A stretch of DNA of 64,000 bases from Chimonanthus salicifolius (Eukaryota; Streptophyta; Magnoliopsida; Laurales; Calycanthaceae): positions 39,740,069 to 39,804,068 of the forward strand of contig CM023535.1 of the NCBI GenBank assembly GCA_013350335.1, in the 5' to 3' direction. Below, piece by piece: positions 1 through 10,730 of this stretch. The stretch's first letter is position 1, and every line of letters begins with the position of its first letter. The position numbers were made by a program, and so were the translations under genes. A model generated the notes under the pieces. That model did no database searches. It saw only the letters and a list, made by a program, of their open reading frames with translations, and was not told where the DNA came from.

Positions 1-1080
1 CTTTTATTACTCCTATCATGTCTTCAGGTGATAAATGAATAGTTTCAGATCTTTCAGATTCGGCTCTTCTATAGACAGGTTGGGCTATATTAGCTTGTTC
101 ATAATTTTGATTTGTGTTATATTGGGGGAAATTAAAATTTGGATAAGTGTTATAAATAGGTGTAATTGGTTTGTTTAATAATGGTGCTTCTTCATTTCTT
201 CTTCAAATTTTATTTGTACAGTTCCATCGTCATGTTGTATTATACTACTAGCTTTTGATTCAATTTTTGGGGTAGGTAAACATAATTCTTCTAATTTCCA
301 GTCTCTAATTATTTGAATTTTTTCAGGTGTTGGTCTATTGGGAATTATAGCTTTATTTCTAAAATCAGTCTGGAAGAGAGTACATTCATTTTTTTGTTAA
401 ATTACTATGCAATATTTGAATTGAAAGTATTCATGGCTTTATAATATATTCTATACATTATTCCTATGTTTTTACTTCCTGGATCCATATCAAAACCTTG
501 TGTTTTAACTCCTAATTGTACAACTTTATGAATATTTTTACTTGTTAAGGGGATTGTTAAGTCTGGTATGCATTTGTAGAAAATTGGTCCTTCAGCAAAA
601 TTAGAAGAAACTAAACCATATAAAGCATCTTGAAATTTATTATGTCTTGCATCTTTAAGAAAAGATAAACAGGGCATGTTTAATCATTTTCTTGTTAATG
701 GCTTTATGGCTACTTGAACTAGTCCTATATGTAAGTAATTGTATCACATTTTGAATCTTTCAATCTTTTCTTTCTCATCAATTAGGAAAAGATAAGCTTC
801 ATCTTGAGAGGAGTATGTTCTTTCTACAGTTTGAATCATAAAATCACAGGTGTCTTCAAAGGATCCTATATAAATTTGTTCAGCTGGAATTTTAGGGATG
901 GTCCAATTTTGAATTAGATTGTTCAATTTCTCTAAAATTTATTTCTTCAGAATTTTTTAAGTCCATTGTTACTAATTGAGTAGAAACAGACTTTCTAGTA
1001 TCAGGATTAAAAGCAGTATTAAAAGAAGAACTAGATACTCGAGATGGCAAACTATCATTAGCATAAGGATTTTCTTCATT
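1..1080 (-). pseudogene. Endogenous pararetrovirus relic: caulimovirid-like movement-protein region
   Basis: Read on the minus strand, several consecutive frames together resemble the N-terminal movement-protein part of a Caulimoviridae polyprotein (30K superfamily; cell-to-cell movement through plasmodesmata). A leader from about 1060 to 903 is rich in Ser and Asn. The frame then shifts into 926-744 (60 codons), shifts again through 743-678 (residues reading GLVQVAIKPLT) into 677-405 (90 codons, with DARHNKFQDALYGLV and a Tyr-Arg-Ile-Tyr-Tyr-Lys block), and shifts again near 400 into a C-terminal part down to position 1. At least four frameshifts or stops break it, so it cannot be translated as one protein. 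No reverse transcriptase or coat domain is visible; the left end lies outside the window. The family call rests on my recognition of movement-protein motifs; genus cannot be assigned. An ancient, inactive integrated copy is the most likely explanation. Confidence 0.7.
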
Positions 1081-1387
1081 TTTTTCTTCCCTTTTCTTTT
1101 TTTATTCTTTTTCTTTTTCTCTTTTTTATTTATTTTTCTTTTTTTACTTTCTTTTCTTTATCTTTTTATTTTATTCATTTTTTTATCTGTCTTCTGTTTT
1201 TATTTTATTTTATTTTTTTATCTTTTCTCTTCTATCTTATTATTTTTCTTTTCTTTCCTTTATTTTACTCCTTCTTGCTGTTGCCTTAATGGATTGCTGG
1301 CTGTTGTTGGTTGCTTTCTATACTTTTTTAGCTCCATCCTTTTGCAAAATGGTTGTTGGCTACTTCGTTTGTTCTAATCTGGTAGCA
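1076..1387. repeat. T-rich low-complexity tract and flank
   Basis: From about 1076 to 1265 the plus strand is almost only T with scattered C and A (A-rich on the minus strand). It sits directly upstream, in the minus sense, of the pararetrovirus relic. The remaining bases up to the copia 1 insertion site show nothing recognisable. The open frame that crosses the tract encodes only Phe, Leu, Ser and Ile runs and is not credible as a protein. Confidence 0.75.
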
Positions 1388-1392
1388 GATTT

Positions 1393-3070
1393 TGTTAGTC
1401 CCCGGCTCGTCCGAATCACCAATATTATCAATTATGTGACTCACTTGGATATTGTCTTGGAAGAATATGAAGATGACGGAAGTTCTACTGTGCATTGAAG
1501 ACTCTGCACCAAATTTCTTATTGGCATACAGGTAAGTGAACCTTAGTAGACCTTAGACTAAGCCCAATAACTTAGAAGTCAATGGTTAAGAAACTGGAAA
1601 ATTAGAAAATGGTTGACTTCCAGCCTCGAGGCCTCAAAGATTGTCTTTAATTGAGTGAAAATTGTGACAACTGTAATTCAGCGTGAGACCACAAGGCCAA
1701 GGGTCCTTTGATCGAGTATCTTAAAGATTTGGTTAGATAAATCTGAAAAGAGGGAAAGACTTTTCTTTGATTTCGAAAAATCCTAAATTGGGATTTTTAT
1801 GGGAACAAGGAATATCTACAAGGGCCTCATTTAGAGTGAAAATCCAATTGCCACCTCACACGGTTGAACAAATCTTTTTGAGCCTAGGATCGTGGATGGC
1901 TATCTTTTACCTATTTGGAAAGGCTCCTCAATTTATCTAAGGATAAACTTATGTGTGATTGACAATCACGTGCAAATATGAAAAGTCTAAGAAAACCGAT
2001 TATTTGAAAGATTTGAAAAAATATTATGAGGCTTTCGGTGATCTCAAAAGATTATTAAAAATCATGGTGTCATCTCATGATTGGTTGGTGAAATAATTTG
2101 ATTGTCAATCATGAACAGGTGGCGTGTAGATAAGTTGGTCAGTGACTTAATATCTTACAAGAGAGGTTTGAATTAAACAAAAAGTTTGTGTGTTATATTA
2201 CCTTATACAGCCTCGAGGCCTTCGAAGGAAATCTGGAGGCCTCGAGATGTGACTGCTGATAACAGTCTGTCTTATTTAAATCTCGGTGGGCTTAATGAAA
2301 GAGTGCTGCATACTTGAAAAATAATAACAGGGACCAGAGAGATTTCGTGCCTCTTGTTACACCTTCTTCTTCATCCTCTAAAAAGGATATGTTTGCGTAA
2401 TCAATGCCTTATCTTTCGATGAAGTTAAGGGTGTTCACCTAGGACCAGAAAACCAGTCATATTACTATCCTAATAACCTCATACCGTTGTGCCAATAATC
2501 AACTCTGATGGATCGGATCTAAAGGAAAAAGTACAGAGACATTGAGTAGAGAAGAACATATTTTCTCAAGATTGGATAAGGCCTAAGGCAAGTGTTCATC
2601 CCTCTGTTTTATTTTATATCATTGTAAGGTGGATTAGAACATTGTGTTCGAACCACAAAAAAATAGGTGTCGAGGATTAGACCATTTGGGTCGAACCTCT
2701 ATAAAAAACTAGGTTGTACTATTTGGGTGTGAGGCCCATTCATAGTATAATTGGGACGATCCTAGAGTTGGGAAGTCTAACAGTGGACGTAGGTTAATTG
2801 AAACCGAACCACTATAAAATATCTATGCATATACGTGGGTGATGTTTTTGACTTGAATGTTTTGATTGAACATTATGTCACTTACACACACAGGTAGATT
2901 CGGCTATATTTAATTAATAGTGGTTAATTCAAAAAGGAAAAAAACTCATTGCATATTTCATACAATTAAGTAATAATTTGGTTAAGGATTTTTTAAAAGG
3001 GAATCGAATTTAGAAATCTGACTTATTCACCCCCTTCTAGGTCGTGTATTACTCTAGTAAAGAAATTTCA
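1393..3070 (+). repeat. 5' LTR of copia element 1
   Basis: About 1678 bp. It starts TGTTAGTCCCCGG and ends in TTTCA directly before the primer site. Both ends match the 3' LTR at 10014-10725, but the stretch from about 1977 to 2953 is absent from the 3' copy. The LTR contains repeated CTCGAG-centred palindromes (1624-1629, 2210-2219 and around 2235-2246) and a TATAAAAT-like stretch near 2813. Confidence 0.92.
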
Positions 3071-3088
3071 ATTGGTATTAGAATAAGG
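3071..3088 (+). other. Primer binding site of copia element 1 (tRNA-iMet type, decayed)
   Basis: ATTGGTATTAGAATAAGG directly follows the LTR. It differs by a few bases from the usual TGGTATCAGAGC complement of initiator tRNA-Met, which is intact in copia 2 (31986). Confidence 0.75.
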
Positions 3089-3136
3089 TTACTCTAAGTT
3101 GGACTTAATCGTCTGAGTTGATCCTGTACTAGAATC

Positions 3137-4900
3137 ATGCACAAAGGTGATAGTCACCCTATTTCTGAACCTCCCTATTTTGACGGCTCTAACTATGCCT
3201 CCTGGAATGTAAAAATGAAAAGCTTTTTTATATCACTTGATGGTGTTGTTTGGGAATCAGTAGTAAGAGGTTGGGAACATCTGGTTGGGAAAATCACTGT
3301 AAAATCCACTAAAGATGAAGTAGGAAAATTTGTGCAACAAATTGTTGGTACTAAACCTAAGGATTACATCACCTGGACAGACATGGAAAAAATGTTATAT
3401 ATTGCAGATGGAAAGGCATTAAATGCCATTAACTATGCTGTCTCATTTGATGAATTCAAACATATAATGACATGCGTGACAACCAAAGATGCTTGGGACA
3501 TCTTAGAAAGGACACATGAGGGAACCTCAGTTGTTAAGAGGTCTAAACTCCAAATCCTCCAGTCTAAATTTGATAACATACGCATGGAGGAAAGTGAAAT
3601 GTTTATAGAGTGCTACTCGAATCTAAGTGACATAGTAAATTCTATGTGGGCCCTAAGTGAAATAATTCCTGAATCTAAAGTGTGTACCAAGATACTTAGA
3701 AATTTGCCCAAACAATTTAAGCCTAAGGTAGCTGCTATTGAAGAGTGTAGAGATGTATCTTTAATGAAAGTTGATAACTTAGTATGATCTCTTCAAACCT
3801 ATGAGCTCCACTTTGAAAATGAAGTACCTAAAAAGAAATATGTTGCCTTAAAGTCATTTTCAAATATTGATAACTCTAAAGAAGAAAAATTAGACTCTAA
3901 AAGTGAGGATGATGTGCCTTTGTTGGCTAAAGAATTCTGAAAAAACTTAATAAAAGGAACAAGTTTAAGAATTTTAGAAGAAGTGAACCAAAGGATAAAA
4001 ATGCCAAAAGATTTGGTACACTAAAAAAAAGGGAAAGATAAGGACAAAGAACAAAAATATGATTATTGTGGAGGTCAAGGACACTTTGCAGTTGAATGTC
4101 CATCAAAAAGAAATAAGAAAGACTTAACAGGAACATATGAAAATTCGTCTCAATTAGAAAGTGATTCTGATGAGTCCACTTAAGAAAAGTCTGGAAATTT
4201 AAAAGGCTTTATAGCCTCTATCGCGCCTTTTGGAAATGATTTAAAAAGTAAATTAGACAATGAGAAAGAAGATGATCTTCAAAAGGCTTATGATTCTTTT
4301 TTTTTCTGGAAAGTCAAAATCTGGTCAAAAAATTAAGTAAATAAAATATGAAAATAGAAAGTTAATGAGCCAGTTGGAAGAAGAAAAAGGTATTAATGAA
4401 AATATTGTAACTACATTGAAAGCTTCAAATGGGGAAATCTTAAGCTAAAACAAATTCAAAATAAGTTACAGGATAAGGTAAAAAATTATGTGAATGATAT
4501 TAAAAAATTAGAAGATATTCGAAGTATCCTATTGGAATAAATCATTAATACTCAACCTGAAATAAACAATTTTAAAATCATAAACTCAACTTTGAAAATA
4601 AATTTACCCAAGGACAATATAAATTATAAAGATTGCTAAACTCGAGTAAAACTCATGGTGACAAAATGGGTCTTGGGTACAACCAAAACAAAATAAAATC
4701 TGTGAACCAAACTGTGTTTGATAAAGGCCAATCCTCTCGACCTTCAAATATTAAATATTTTTATTGTGCTAAAAGAGGACATTTCAGATTTGAGTCCAAA
4801 CTTCGAAAAAGACACGTATGGGAAAAAGCTAACAAGAGACAACTTGAAGAGAAAAATTATGAAAAAGAAAAGAGAGAATATTATCATTGTTAAAATTTGG
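3137..4900 (+). pseudogene. gag: Gag of copia element 1
   Basis: The first 216 codons (3137-3787) form the usual copia gag domain, starting with a PPYFDGSNYASWNVKMKSF-type N-terminus that marks the DUF4219/UBN2 family. After a TGA the reading continues through a Lys/Glu/Ser-rich part to a zinc knuckle near 4061-4100 (CGGQGHFAVEC; the first Cys of the CX2C pair is an aspartate or tyrosine here). A charged stretch likely to form coiled coil follows at about 4200-4620, then a second knuckle-like motif near 4756-4800 (YCAKRGHFRFES, last Cys replaced by Ser). Gag forms the virus-like particle and binds element RNA. At least five stops or frameshifts interrupt it, so no protein is expected. Confidence 0.85.
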
Positions 4901-5045
4901 CTAAAAAATTGAACAAACTTCTAAATAAAAAGATGAGCAAAAGATTTGGGTATAACCTTCAACAATCTATCCCAAAAATTCTAAAATCCACAATCACTTC
5001 GGAATGGGTCCCAAAGTATAAAAGCTTGATTGTTATACAACACTA

Positions 5046-5267
5046 ATGGTTGGAAATCAATCTAAGTGGTACCTTGATAGTAGTTGCTCAAGGCATATGA
5101 CTGGGGACAAATATTTTATGTCCAATCTTGTAGACTTCAATGGTGGTTCAGTTACTTTTGGCGATGGAAATCTGGCTAAAATTATAGGGAAAAGAACCTT
5201 AAAATTGAATGACTCCCTTACCTTAGATGATTGTTGCTTGTTGATGGTTTTAAACACAATCTCTTGA
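5046..5267 (+). pseudogene. Aspartic protease region of copia element 1
   Basis: The peptide begins with KWYLDSSCSRHMTGD. This is the copia protease active site, normally WYLDSGCSRHMTG; the Gly after Asp-Ser is replaced by Ser. The protease would cut the gag-pol polyprotein. The frame shifts at about 5231-5267 into the next block. A protease with this substitution and a broken frame is not expected to work. Confidence 0.82.
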
Positions 5268-6300
5268 GTATATCTCAAATATGTGAGAAAGATCATTATG
5301 TCACCCTCAGAAAGAATGATTGCCAAATCTATAACGATGAAGGTGAAACTGTCATAAAGGGTTTGAAAACATCTGATCAGTGTTGTGCCCTTGAAAACTA
5401 CCCAACTCCAAGCAAAAATTGTTGCAACATGTCTAAGCTTAATGAAGTAGAGTTGTGGCAAAAGAGATTAGGACTTGTAAACTTCAAAGACTTATCAAAA
5501 TTAAGGGAACACATCAAAGGATTGCCCAAGTTAAGTCGATCAGATCAAGTGTTGTGTGGTGAGTGTAAAAAAGGTAAACAAGTGAGAGCAGCCCATAAAA
5601 AAGATAAATGTCGTGGCTACCACTAGACCTCTTGAACTTTTACATATGGACTTAGTTGGACCAACCCAAAATATGAGTATAGGGGGAAAGATGTATTTCA
5701 TGGTAGTCGTTGATGGCAATACCAAATATACATGGGTAGCTTACCTTAGAGAGAAATCAGATACATATCATGAATTTAAAATTATTGCAAAACGTATTGT
5801 GAATGAAAAACAAATACCCATAAATAGAATCAGAAGTGATCATGGGATGAATTTGAAAATCATCGTTTTCAAAACATTTGTGAAAAACATGGCATACATC
5901 ATGAGTTCTTTGCTCCTAAGACACCCCAGCAAAATGGGGTGGCCGAAAGAAAAAACCGGATTCTTCAAGACATGGCCACAGTCATGCTAGATAGCAAGAA
6001 ATTAACAATAAATTTGTGGGCCAAGTCTATCAATACCGTTTGTTTCATCATAACTAGTGTTTATCTAAGGGCTGGCATTGATAAAACAACTTTTGAATTA
6101 TGGACCAGTAGGAAGCCTAATGATAAGTATCTCAAGGTCTTTGGTAGTAAATGTCACATTCTTAGAGATCGTGAAAACTTGGAAAAATTTGATGCAAAGA
6201 GTGATGAAGGAATTTTCCTGGGCTACTCTAACACCAGCCGAACATATAGAGTAAAAAAATTAGAACTGGTGCTATCTTGAAATCCATTAACGTGGTTATT
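5231..6300 (+). pseudogene. GAG-pre-integrase and integrase region of copia element 1
   Basis: In three overlapping frames this encodes the pre-integrase zinc region (about 5451-5590, with LWQKRLG and CGECKKGKQ) and the integrase core. The core shows MDLVGPT with the first catalytic Asp (about 5645), RSDHG with the second, and an NGVAERKNR-like block around 5935-5950 with the catalytic Glu. The C-terminal part ends with FDAKSDEGIFLGYSNTSRTYR, typical of copia integrases of this lineage. Frame changes fall near 5613 and 5890-5940. The integrase would insert the cDNA into chromosomes; this copy is broken. Confidence 0.87.
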
Positions 6301-6433
6301 GATGACCATTCTTCATTTATACTTGCAACTGTAGATGAGGTGGATCTCTCTTCAAACTAAATTGATGAGCTTCCTTCATCCTCTTCGAAACCCATTGAGC
6401 TTAAACCCAACAAGAAACACCCTATGTCGAATA

Positions 6434-7321
6434 TTATTGGGGATCCCATGACGGGAGTATCTCTAGCTGTCTTTGTTTCACCTCACAATTAGAACCCAAG
6501 AATATTGATGAGGCGTTGCTAGATGAAGATTGGGTAAATGCAATGCAAGAAGAGCTCATACAATTTAGTAGAAATAAAGTACGGGATTTGGTGCCAAGAC
6601 CTAAAGATACAAATGTAATAGGTACCAAGTGGATTTACAAAAATAAAATGGATGAAAATGGGACAATAGTTCGAAATAAGGCCCGCCTTATTGCTTAAGG
6701 GTATACACAAATTGAGGGCATCGATTTTGATGAGACTTTTGCTCCAGTGGTGTAACGACCTGACTCGAAAACAAGTCTTAGGGTTCAACTCAGTGTGATA
6801 TTGTCCGCTCTGGGCCTCGCACACAAGCGAGCCTGCACGGTTTTGCTCTTGGGCCCAAGTCCACATGGCCCGACCCACATCGGTGGTGTGCTCCTTATCC
6901 CATCTGGTCAGGGGTATCACAAGTGGCACGTCTTGAGTCTATGCGCATTCTATTGTCTATTGCTTGCTATTTAAAATTTAAACTTTTTCAAATGGATGTA
7001 AATAGTGCATTTTTGAATGGGTTGTTAAATGAAGAGGTCTATGTAGAGTAGCCCAAAGGGTTCATGGATCCAAAATACTCCAATCATATCTACAAGTTGA
7101 AGAAGGCACTTTATGGCTTTAAACAAGTTCCTCGGGCCTGGTATGAAAGGCTTACACATTTCCTATTGGATAATAACTTTCAAAGGGGAAGTGTAGACAA
7201 GACACTGTTTGTAAGGAAAAACAATGAAACCATATTAATAGCACAAATATATGTGGATGATATTGTATTTAGATCCACTGATGAACAATCTGCTATTAGT
7301 TTCTCAAACCTCATGAAATAA
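6434..7321 (+). pseudogene. Reverse transcriptase of copia element 1, split by a solo LTR
   Basis: The N-terminal part has WVNAMQEEL, IGTKWIYKNKMDENG and NKARLIA followed by a TAA, then [17 protein letters not shown] up to 6750. A 171-bp insertion (6751-6921) interrupts it. It resumes at 6927 with ARLESMRI, continues with [20 protein letters not shown], a TAG, then [18 protein letters not shown] and the polymerase motif YVDD (about 7251-7262). This Ty1/copia RVT_2 domain copies element RNA into DNA. Two in-frame stops plus the insertion disable it. Confidence 0.9.
6751..6921 (+). mobile_element. TRIM-like solo LTR (171 bp) inside the copia 1 reverse transcriptase
   Basis: The insertion begins TGTAACGACC and ends GGTATCACA. 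It is flanked by a perfect 5-bp duplication AGTGG (6746-6750 and 6922-6926). Removing it and one copy of AGTGG restores the expected FAPVARLES reading of the host. It contains TGATATTGTCCGCTCTGGG, a motif I recognise from the LTRs of plant TRIM elements. Having one LTR and no internal region, it is best explained as a solo LTR left by LTR-LTR recombination. Confidence 0.87.
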
Positions 7322-7330
7322 GAATTCAAA

Positions 7331-8194
7331 ATGAGCATGGTTGGAGAACCCAATTATTTTCTTGGGTTACAAATAAAACAACTTAAAGATGGTGTTTTCA
7401 TTTCACAATCCAAATATGCAAAAGAACTTGTTAAAAGATTTGGCCTCGAAGGTAGTAAGCACTCAAATACACCCATGAGCACCACTGTGAAATTATCAAA
7501 GGATAAAAATAGGAAAGAAGTTGATCCTAGCATGTACAGGAGCATGATAAGTAGCCTTTTGTATTTGACTACCAGTAGACCTGCTATTTCATTTAGTGTG
7601 GGAGCTTGTTCTTGGTTCCAAGCAAATCCTAAAGAATCCCACTTAAAGGTAGTAAAACGTATAATTAAATATGTATCGGGAACGTGTCTATATGGAATTT
7701 GGTACCCATTCGATACATCTTATCATATTGCTGGGTACACCGATGCGGACTGGACTGGAAACTTGGATGACCGAAAATCTACGAGTGGTGGTTGTTTTTA
7801 CATTGGAAATTCTCTGTTTGCCTGGCACAGTAAAAAACAATTGTCAGTATCTCTTTCGACTGCAGAGGCTGAGTACATAGCCGCAGCAAGCTGTTGTACT
7901 CAACTTGTCTGGATGAGACAAATGCTAGTTTATTATGGCATGACAGAAGGAACGATGACGCTTCACTATGATAACACAAGTGCCATCAATATCTCCTAGA
8001 ATCCAGTCCAACACTCTCGAACTAAACATATAGACATTAGACATCACTTCATCCGAAAGTTAGTTGAAGAGAAAACAATTGAGTTTGAGTACATTTCCAC
8101 TGAAAATCAATTAGCGGATATAATGACAAAACCACTTGACTCAACTGGTTTTCTTGATCTAAGAAAATCAATTTGGGTTTGCACTGTAACTTAA
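7331..8194 (+). pseudogene. RNase H and C-terminal pol of copia element 1
   Basis: The 222-codon frame 7331-7999 carries the thumb and connection (GEPNYFLGLQIKQ, FGLEGSKHSNTPMST) and the RNase H core (GYTDADWTGNLDDRKSTSG, SLSTAEAEYIAA, YDNTSAINIS) with its acidic residues. A TAG at 7997-7999 interrupts it; the same frame then continues with TKHIDIRHHFIRKLVEE and ENQLADIMTKPLD to a TAA at 8192-8194. RNase H removes the RNA strand during cDNA synthesis. This is the least damaged part of the element. Confidence 0.9.
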
Positions 8195-8570
8195 ATATTC
8201 CTGGTAATATGTTGACTATGTGCAGACAATAATAAAAAATTACACTCAGACTCGAGGCCTCGAGCCATGTCTCTAGCCATCGAGGTCGAGTAAAGTTACT
8301 CGTGTGTGGTCCCTCTCTTTAAATCAAAATAGGTCTTTTTCGGACAAAAAACTACCGTTCTTCCTCTGCTAGGGCTCAGGGAGCATCACCGCACCAAAGG
8401 GGATTTCCGTTGTGTGTTTTCGTTTCCTGTCTTCTCTTCGTGCTTTGATCTCTTGATCAGTTTTTCTTTTTTATTCCAGGTACCATATCCTTTCTTATTC
8501 ATCTTTCTTTGGTTCATAGTTTGGTATATTTATTTTTTTTCCTCTTTTCCTCCAACGTCTTCTCTTCGTA
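8195..8570 (+). other. Spacer between pol and the 3' ORF of copia element 1
   Basis: No coding signal. It contains a CTCGAGGCCTCGAG palindrome near 8252-8265 like those in the LTR, followed by a pyrimidine-rich stretch. It could hold a promoter or splice acceptor for the downstream ORF, but nothing decisive is visible. Confidence 0.5.
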
Positions 8571-9540
8571 TGGTAAGGGTTTCTAGCCAAAATGCCTCAA
8601 AAAAATTGGGGTCTATCGTAAATAGCTTCAGACGGTATTTCCTCAGTCATCCGCGTCGTCATTTGCTGTCACCCTTCTCCTCCTTTGTTGAAGAAACCTA
8701 AGAAATTTCGGGCTTACAAAAACCCAAATCGATCCATAACTACTAGCCCGTTTTTGGTTTCCTCTTCTGAAGGAACAAAGGAGGAACCTCACGGTACCTC
8801 TGTGACTCCTACTTCACCTGTTCTTCATCCTTCACCTGGCTCGTCAAGACCATCTCTCTCTTTTGAGGAAAACTTTGATGGATCTGGCGCATCATCTCCT
8901 CCCTCTAATCCTCCAAGTGCTTGTCACGTTCAGCCAGTTCAAAGGAACTTTCCTTCAAGAACTATAATGTTGAGAGCACATGTTACCTACCTGACCTGGA
9001 CAAATACAAGACCTACAAGATTCTTAAGAAAGTAAGATGGGAAAATCTTCTTAATTGGGGTGGAAATGCCTACCCATCAATGGTGAAGGGAATGTATTCC
9101 TCCATTCACAAATCCCTTAATGATCCCTCTCATTCTTTTTCGGTAAAGTTCTCAAACAGAAAAAAAGTGACAGTCACACCTAAACTGATTTCAAAACTGA
9201 TGAACATTCCCATGTTTAAGGGTGGTGATATTTCTGCTGCACGAAATACGATTTCTTCTGAGGACTAAAAAAAAATTGTTCGCAAACTTTGTGGATACAA
9301 CGTAGAATGGGAAGGTAAACTCTAGCTGCATGCCTCATCTCTCCTTCCTAAGTACATGGTCCTCCACTTAATTTTTACTTCCAATGTCTACCCTCGGCTG
9401 AAGAACAAATCCCAACTTCGTGACTATATGGTGAATATCCTGTACTCTGTGGCTACAGGTCGCAAAATATGTCTTCCATAACATCTCAGAATCCTGCCGA
9501 CGTACAAATGCAACATTTCCTCCCTCTCCTCCTCGTGATT
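8571..9540 (+). pseudogene. Extra 3' ORF of copia element 1, plant-transposon-protein-like domain
   Basis: Downstream of pol and in the same orientation lies a second coding relic. From ATG 8571 it reads a basic Ser-rich N-terminus, shifts frame near 8690 into a Pro/Ser-rich linker, and shifts again near 8925 into a globular part containing YKILKKVRWENLLNWGG, YPSMVKGMY, VKFSNRKKVTVTPKLISKLM. After a TAA near 9268 further weak similarity runs to about 9500. The WENLL...YPSMV...F layout resembles a domain of the putative plant transposon protein family that plant retroelements often carry. Sireviruses may have an env-like ORF in this place, but I see no signal peptide or convincing membrane segment. 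Function unknown. Confidence 0.6.
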
Positions 9541-10013
9541 GAAAACTATTTGTTGCAGTTGTTTATGCTTTGCTTACTTTTGTTATATTTTTTGTATTGT
9601 GAGTTGTCAACTCTTAACTTGCCTACTCTGTCTCTGTGATGTTGCCTGATCTGCTTTAAGATTCCCATGTACTTATTAAATGCATCTGTTTTTATCTCAT
9701 GTTTGGGTATGGCTGAACCCTGTCAATTATCTTGACAAAAAGGGAGAGTAATATAAATGTGCTAATGTTGATGGGGAGCATATAAGATCCCACCAGTAGT
9801 TTTTGTCTCTTTGTATGTAGGAAATGGAAAAATACATGTTGTGTTCTAGATACATGCTAAGGGGGAGAAGATTGTGAATCTAGAGGGTCAAATGTCATTG
9901 TAATTTTATATGTTTTGGGAAATGGGGAGTGACTTGTGTGCATATGTATTTTTGGGAAATTGGTGTGCTTGGTAGATCTTAGATGTTGTCACGAAATTGA
10001 CAAAGGGGGAGAT
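9541..10013 (+). other. 3' untranslated region of copia element 1 with multiple polypurine tracts
   Basis: Three purine tracts occur before the 3' LTR: AAAAAGGGAGAG near 9736, AAGGGGGAGAAG near 9859, and ACAAAGGGGGAGA near 10000 directly upstream of the LTR. The last primes plus-strand DNA synthesis. Repeated polypurine tracts are a reported hallmark of Sireviruses. Confidence 0.75.
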
Positions 10014-10725
10014 TTTTAGTGGCTTGACTCGTCCGAGTCACCTATATTGTCAATTACGTAGATATTGCCTTGGAAGAATATGAAGATGACGGAAGTTCAA
10101 CTATGCATTGAAAACTCAGCACCGAATTTGTTATTGGCACACAAGTAAGTGAATCTTAGTAGACCTTAGGCTAATCCCAATAACTTAGAAGTCGATGGTT
10201 AAGAAACTGGAAAAATAGAAAATTGTTGACTTCCAGCCTCGAGGCCCTCAAGTAGTTTGTCGAGACCTCAAACACTATCTTTAGCTGAGTGAAAATTGTG
10301 ACAGTTGTAATTTAGCGTGAGACCACAAGGCCAAGTGTCCTTTGACCGAGTATCTTACAGATTTGGTTAGATAAATTTGAAAAGAGGGAAAGGTTTTTCT
10401 TTGATTTCGAAAAATCCTAAATTGGGATTTTTATGGGAACAAGGAATATCTACAAGGGTCCTCATTTAGAGTGAAAATCCAGTTGCCACCTCACACGGTT
10501 GAACAAATCTTTTGGAGCCTAACATAGTGGATGGATATCTTTTACCTTTTTGGAAAGGCTCCTCAATTTATCTAAGGATAAACTTATGTGTGATTGACAA
10601 TCACGTGCATATTTCATACAATTAAGTAACAATTTTGTTAAGGATTTTTTAAAATGGAATTGAATTTAGAAATCCGACCTATTCACCTCCTGTAGGTCGT
10701 GCATTACTCTAGTAACGGAGTTTTA
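10014..10725 (+). repeat. 3' LTR of copia element 1, shortened
   Basis: 712 bp. It matches the two ends of the 5' LTR but lacks about 970 bp from its middle. The junction near 10606 joins CACGTGCA to TATTTC; TGCA is present at both edges of the lost segment in the 5' LTR, indicating a microhomology deletion. Both terminal dinucleotides have decayed (TG to TT, CA to TA). Confidence 0.9.
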
Positions 10726-10730
10726 GATTT

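Larger units (their letters stand above)
1393..10725 (+). mobile_element. Ty1/copia element 1, Sirevirus-like, degenerate but structurally complete
   Basis: The element is bounded by LTRs that begin TGTTAG (3' copy TTTTAG) and end TTTCA (3' copy TTTTA). It is flanked by a perfect 5-bp target duplication GATTT at 1388-1392 and 10726-10730. Order: LTR, tRNA-Met-type primer site, gag with two zinc knuckles and a coiled-coil stretch, protease, integrase, reverse transcriptase, RNase H, an extra 3' ORF, several polypurine tracts, LTR. This copia gene order, long gag and repeated polypurine tracts fit the Sirevirus lineage. All coding regions carry stops and frameshifts, so it is an old, non-functional copy. 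A 171-bp solo LTR lies in its reverse transcriptase. Confidence 0.92.

Noticed and set aside
976..1377. 133-codon frame across the T-rich tract, looking like a membrane protein
   Set aside because: Composition comes from the low-complexity T run; no start context, no family resemblance.
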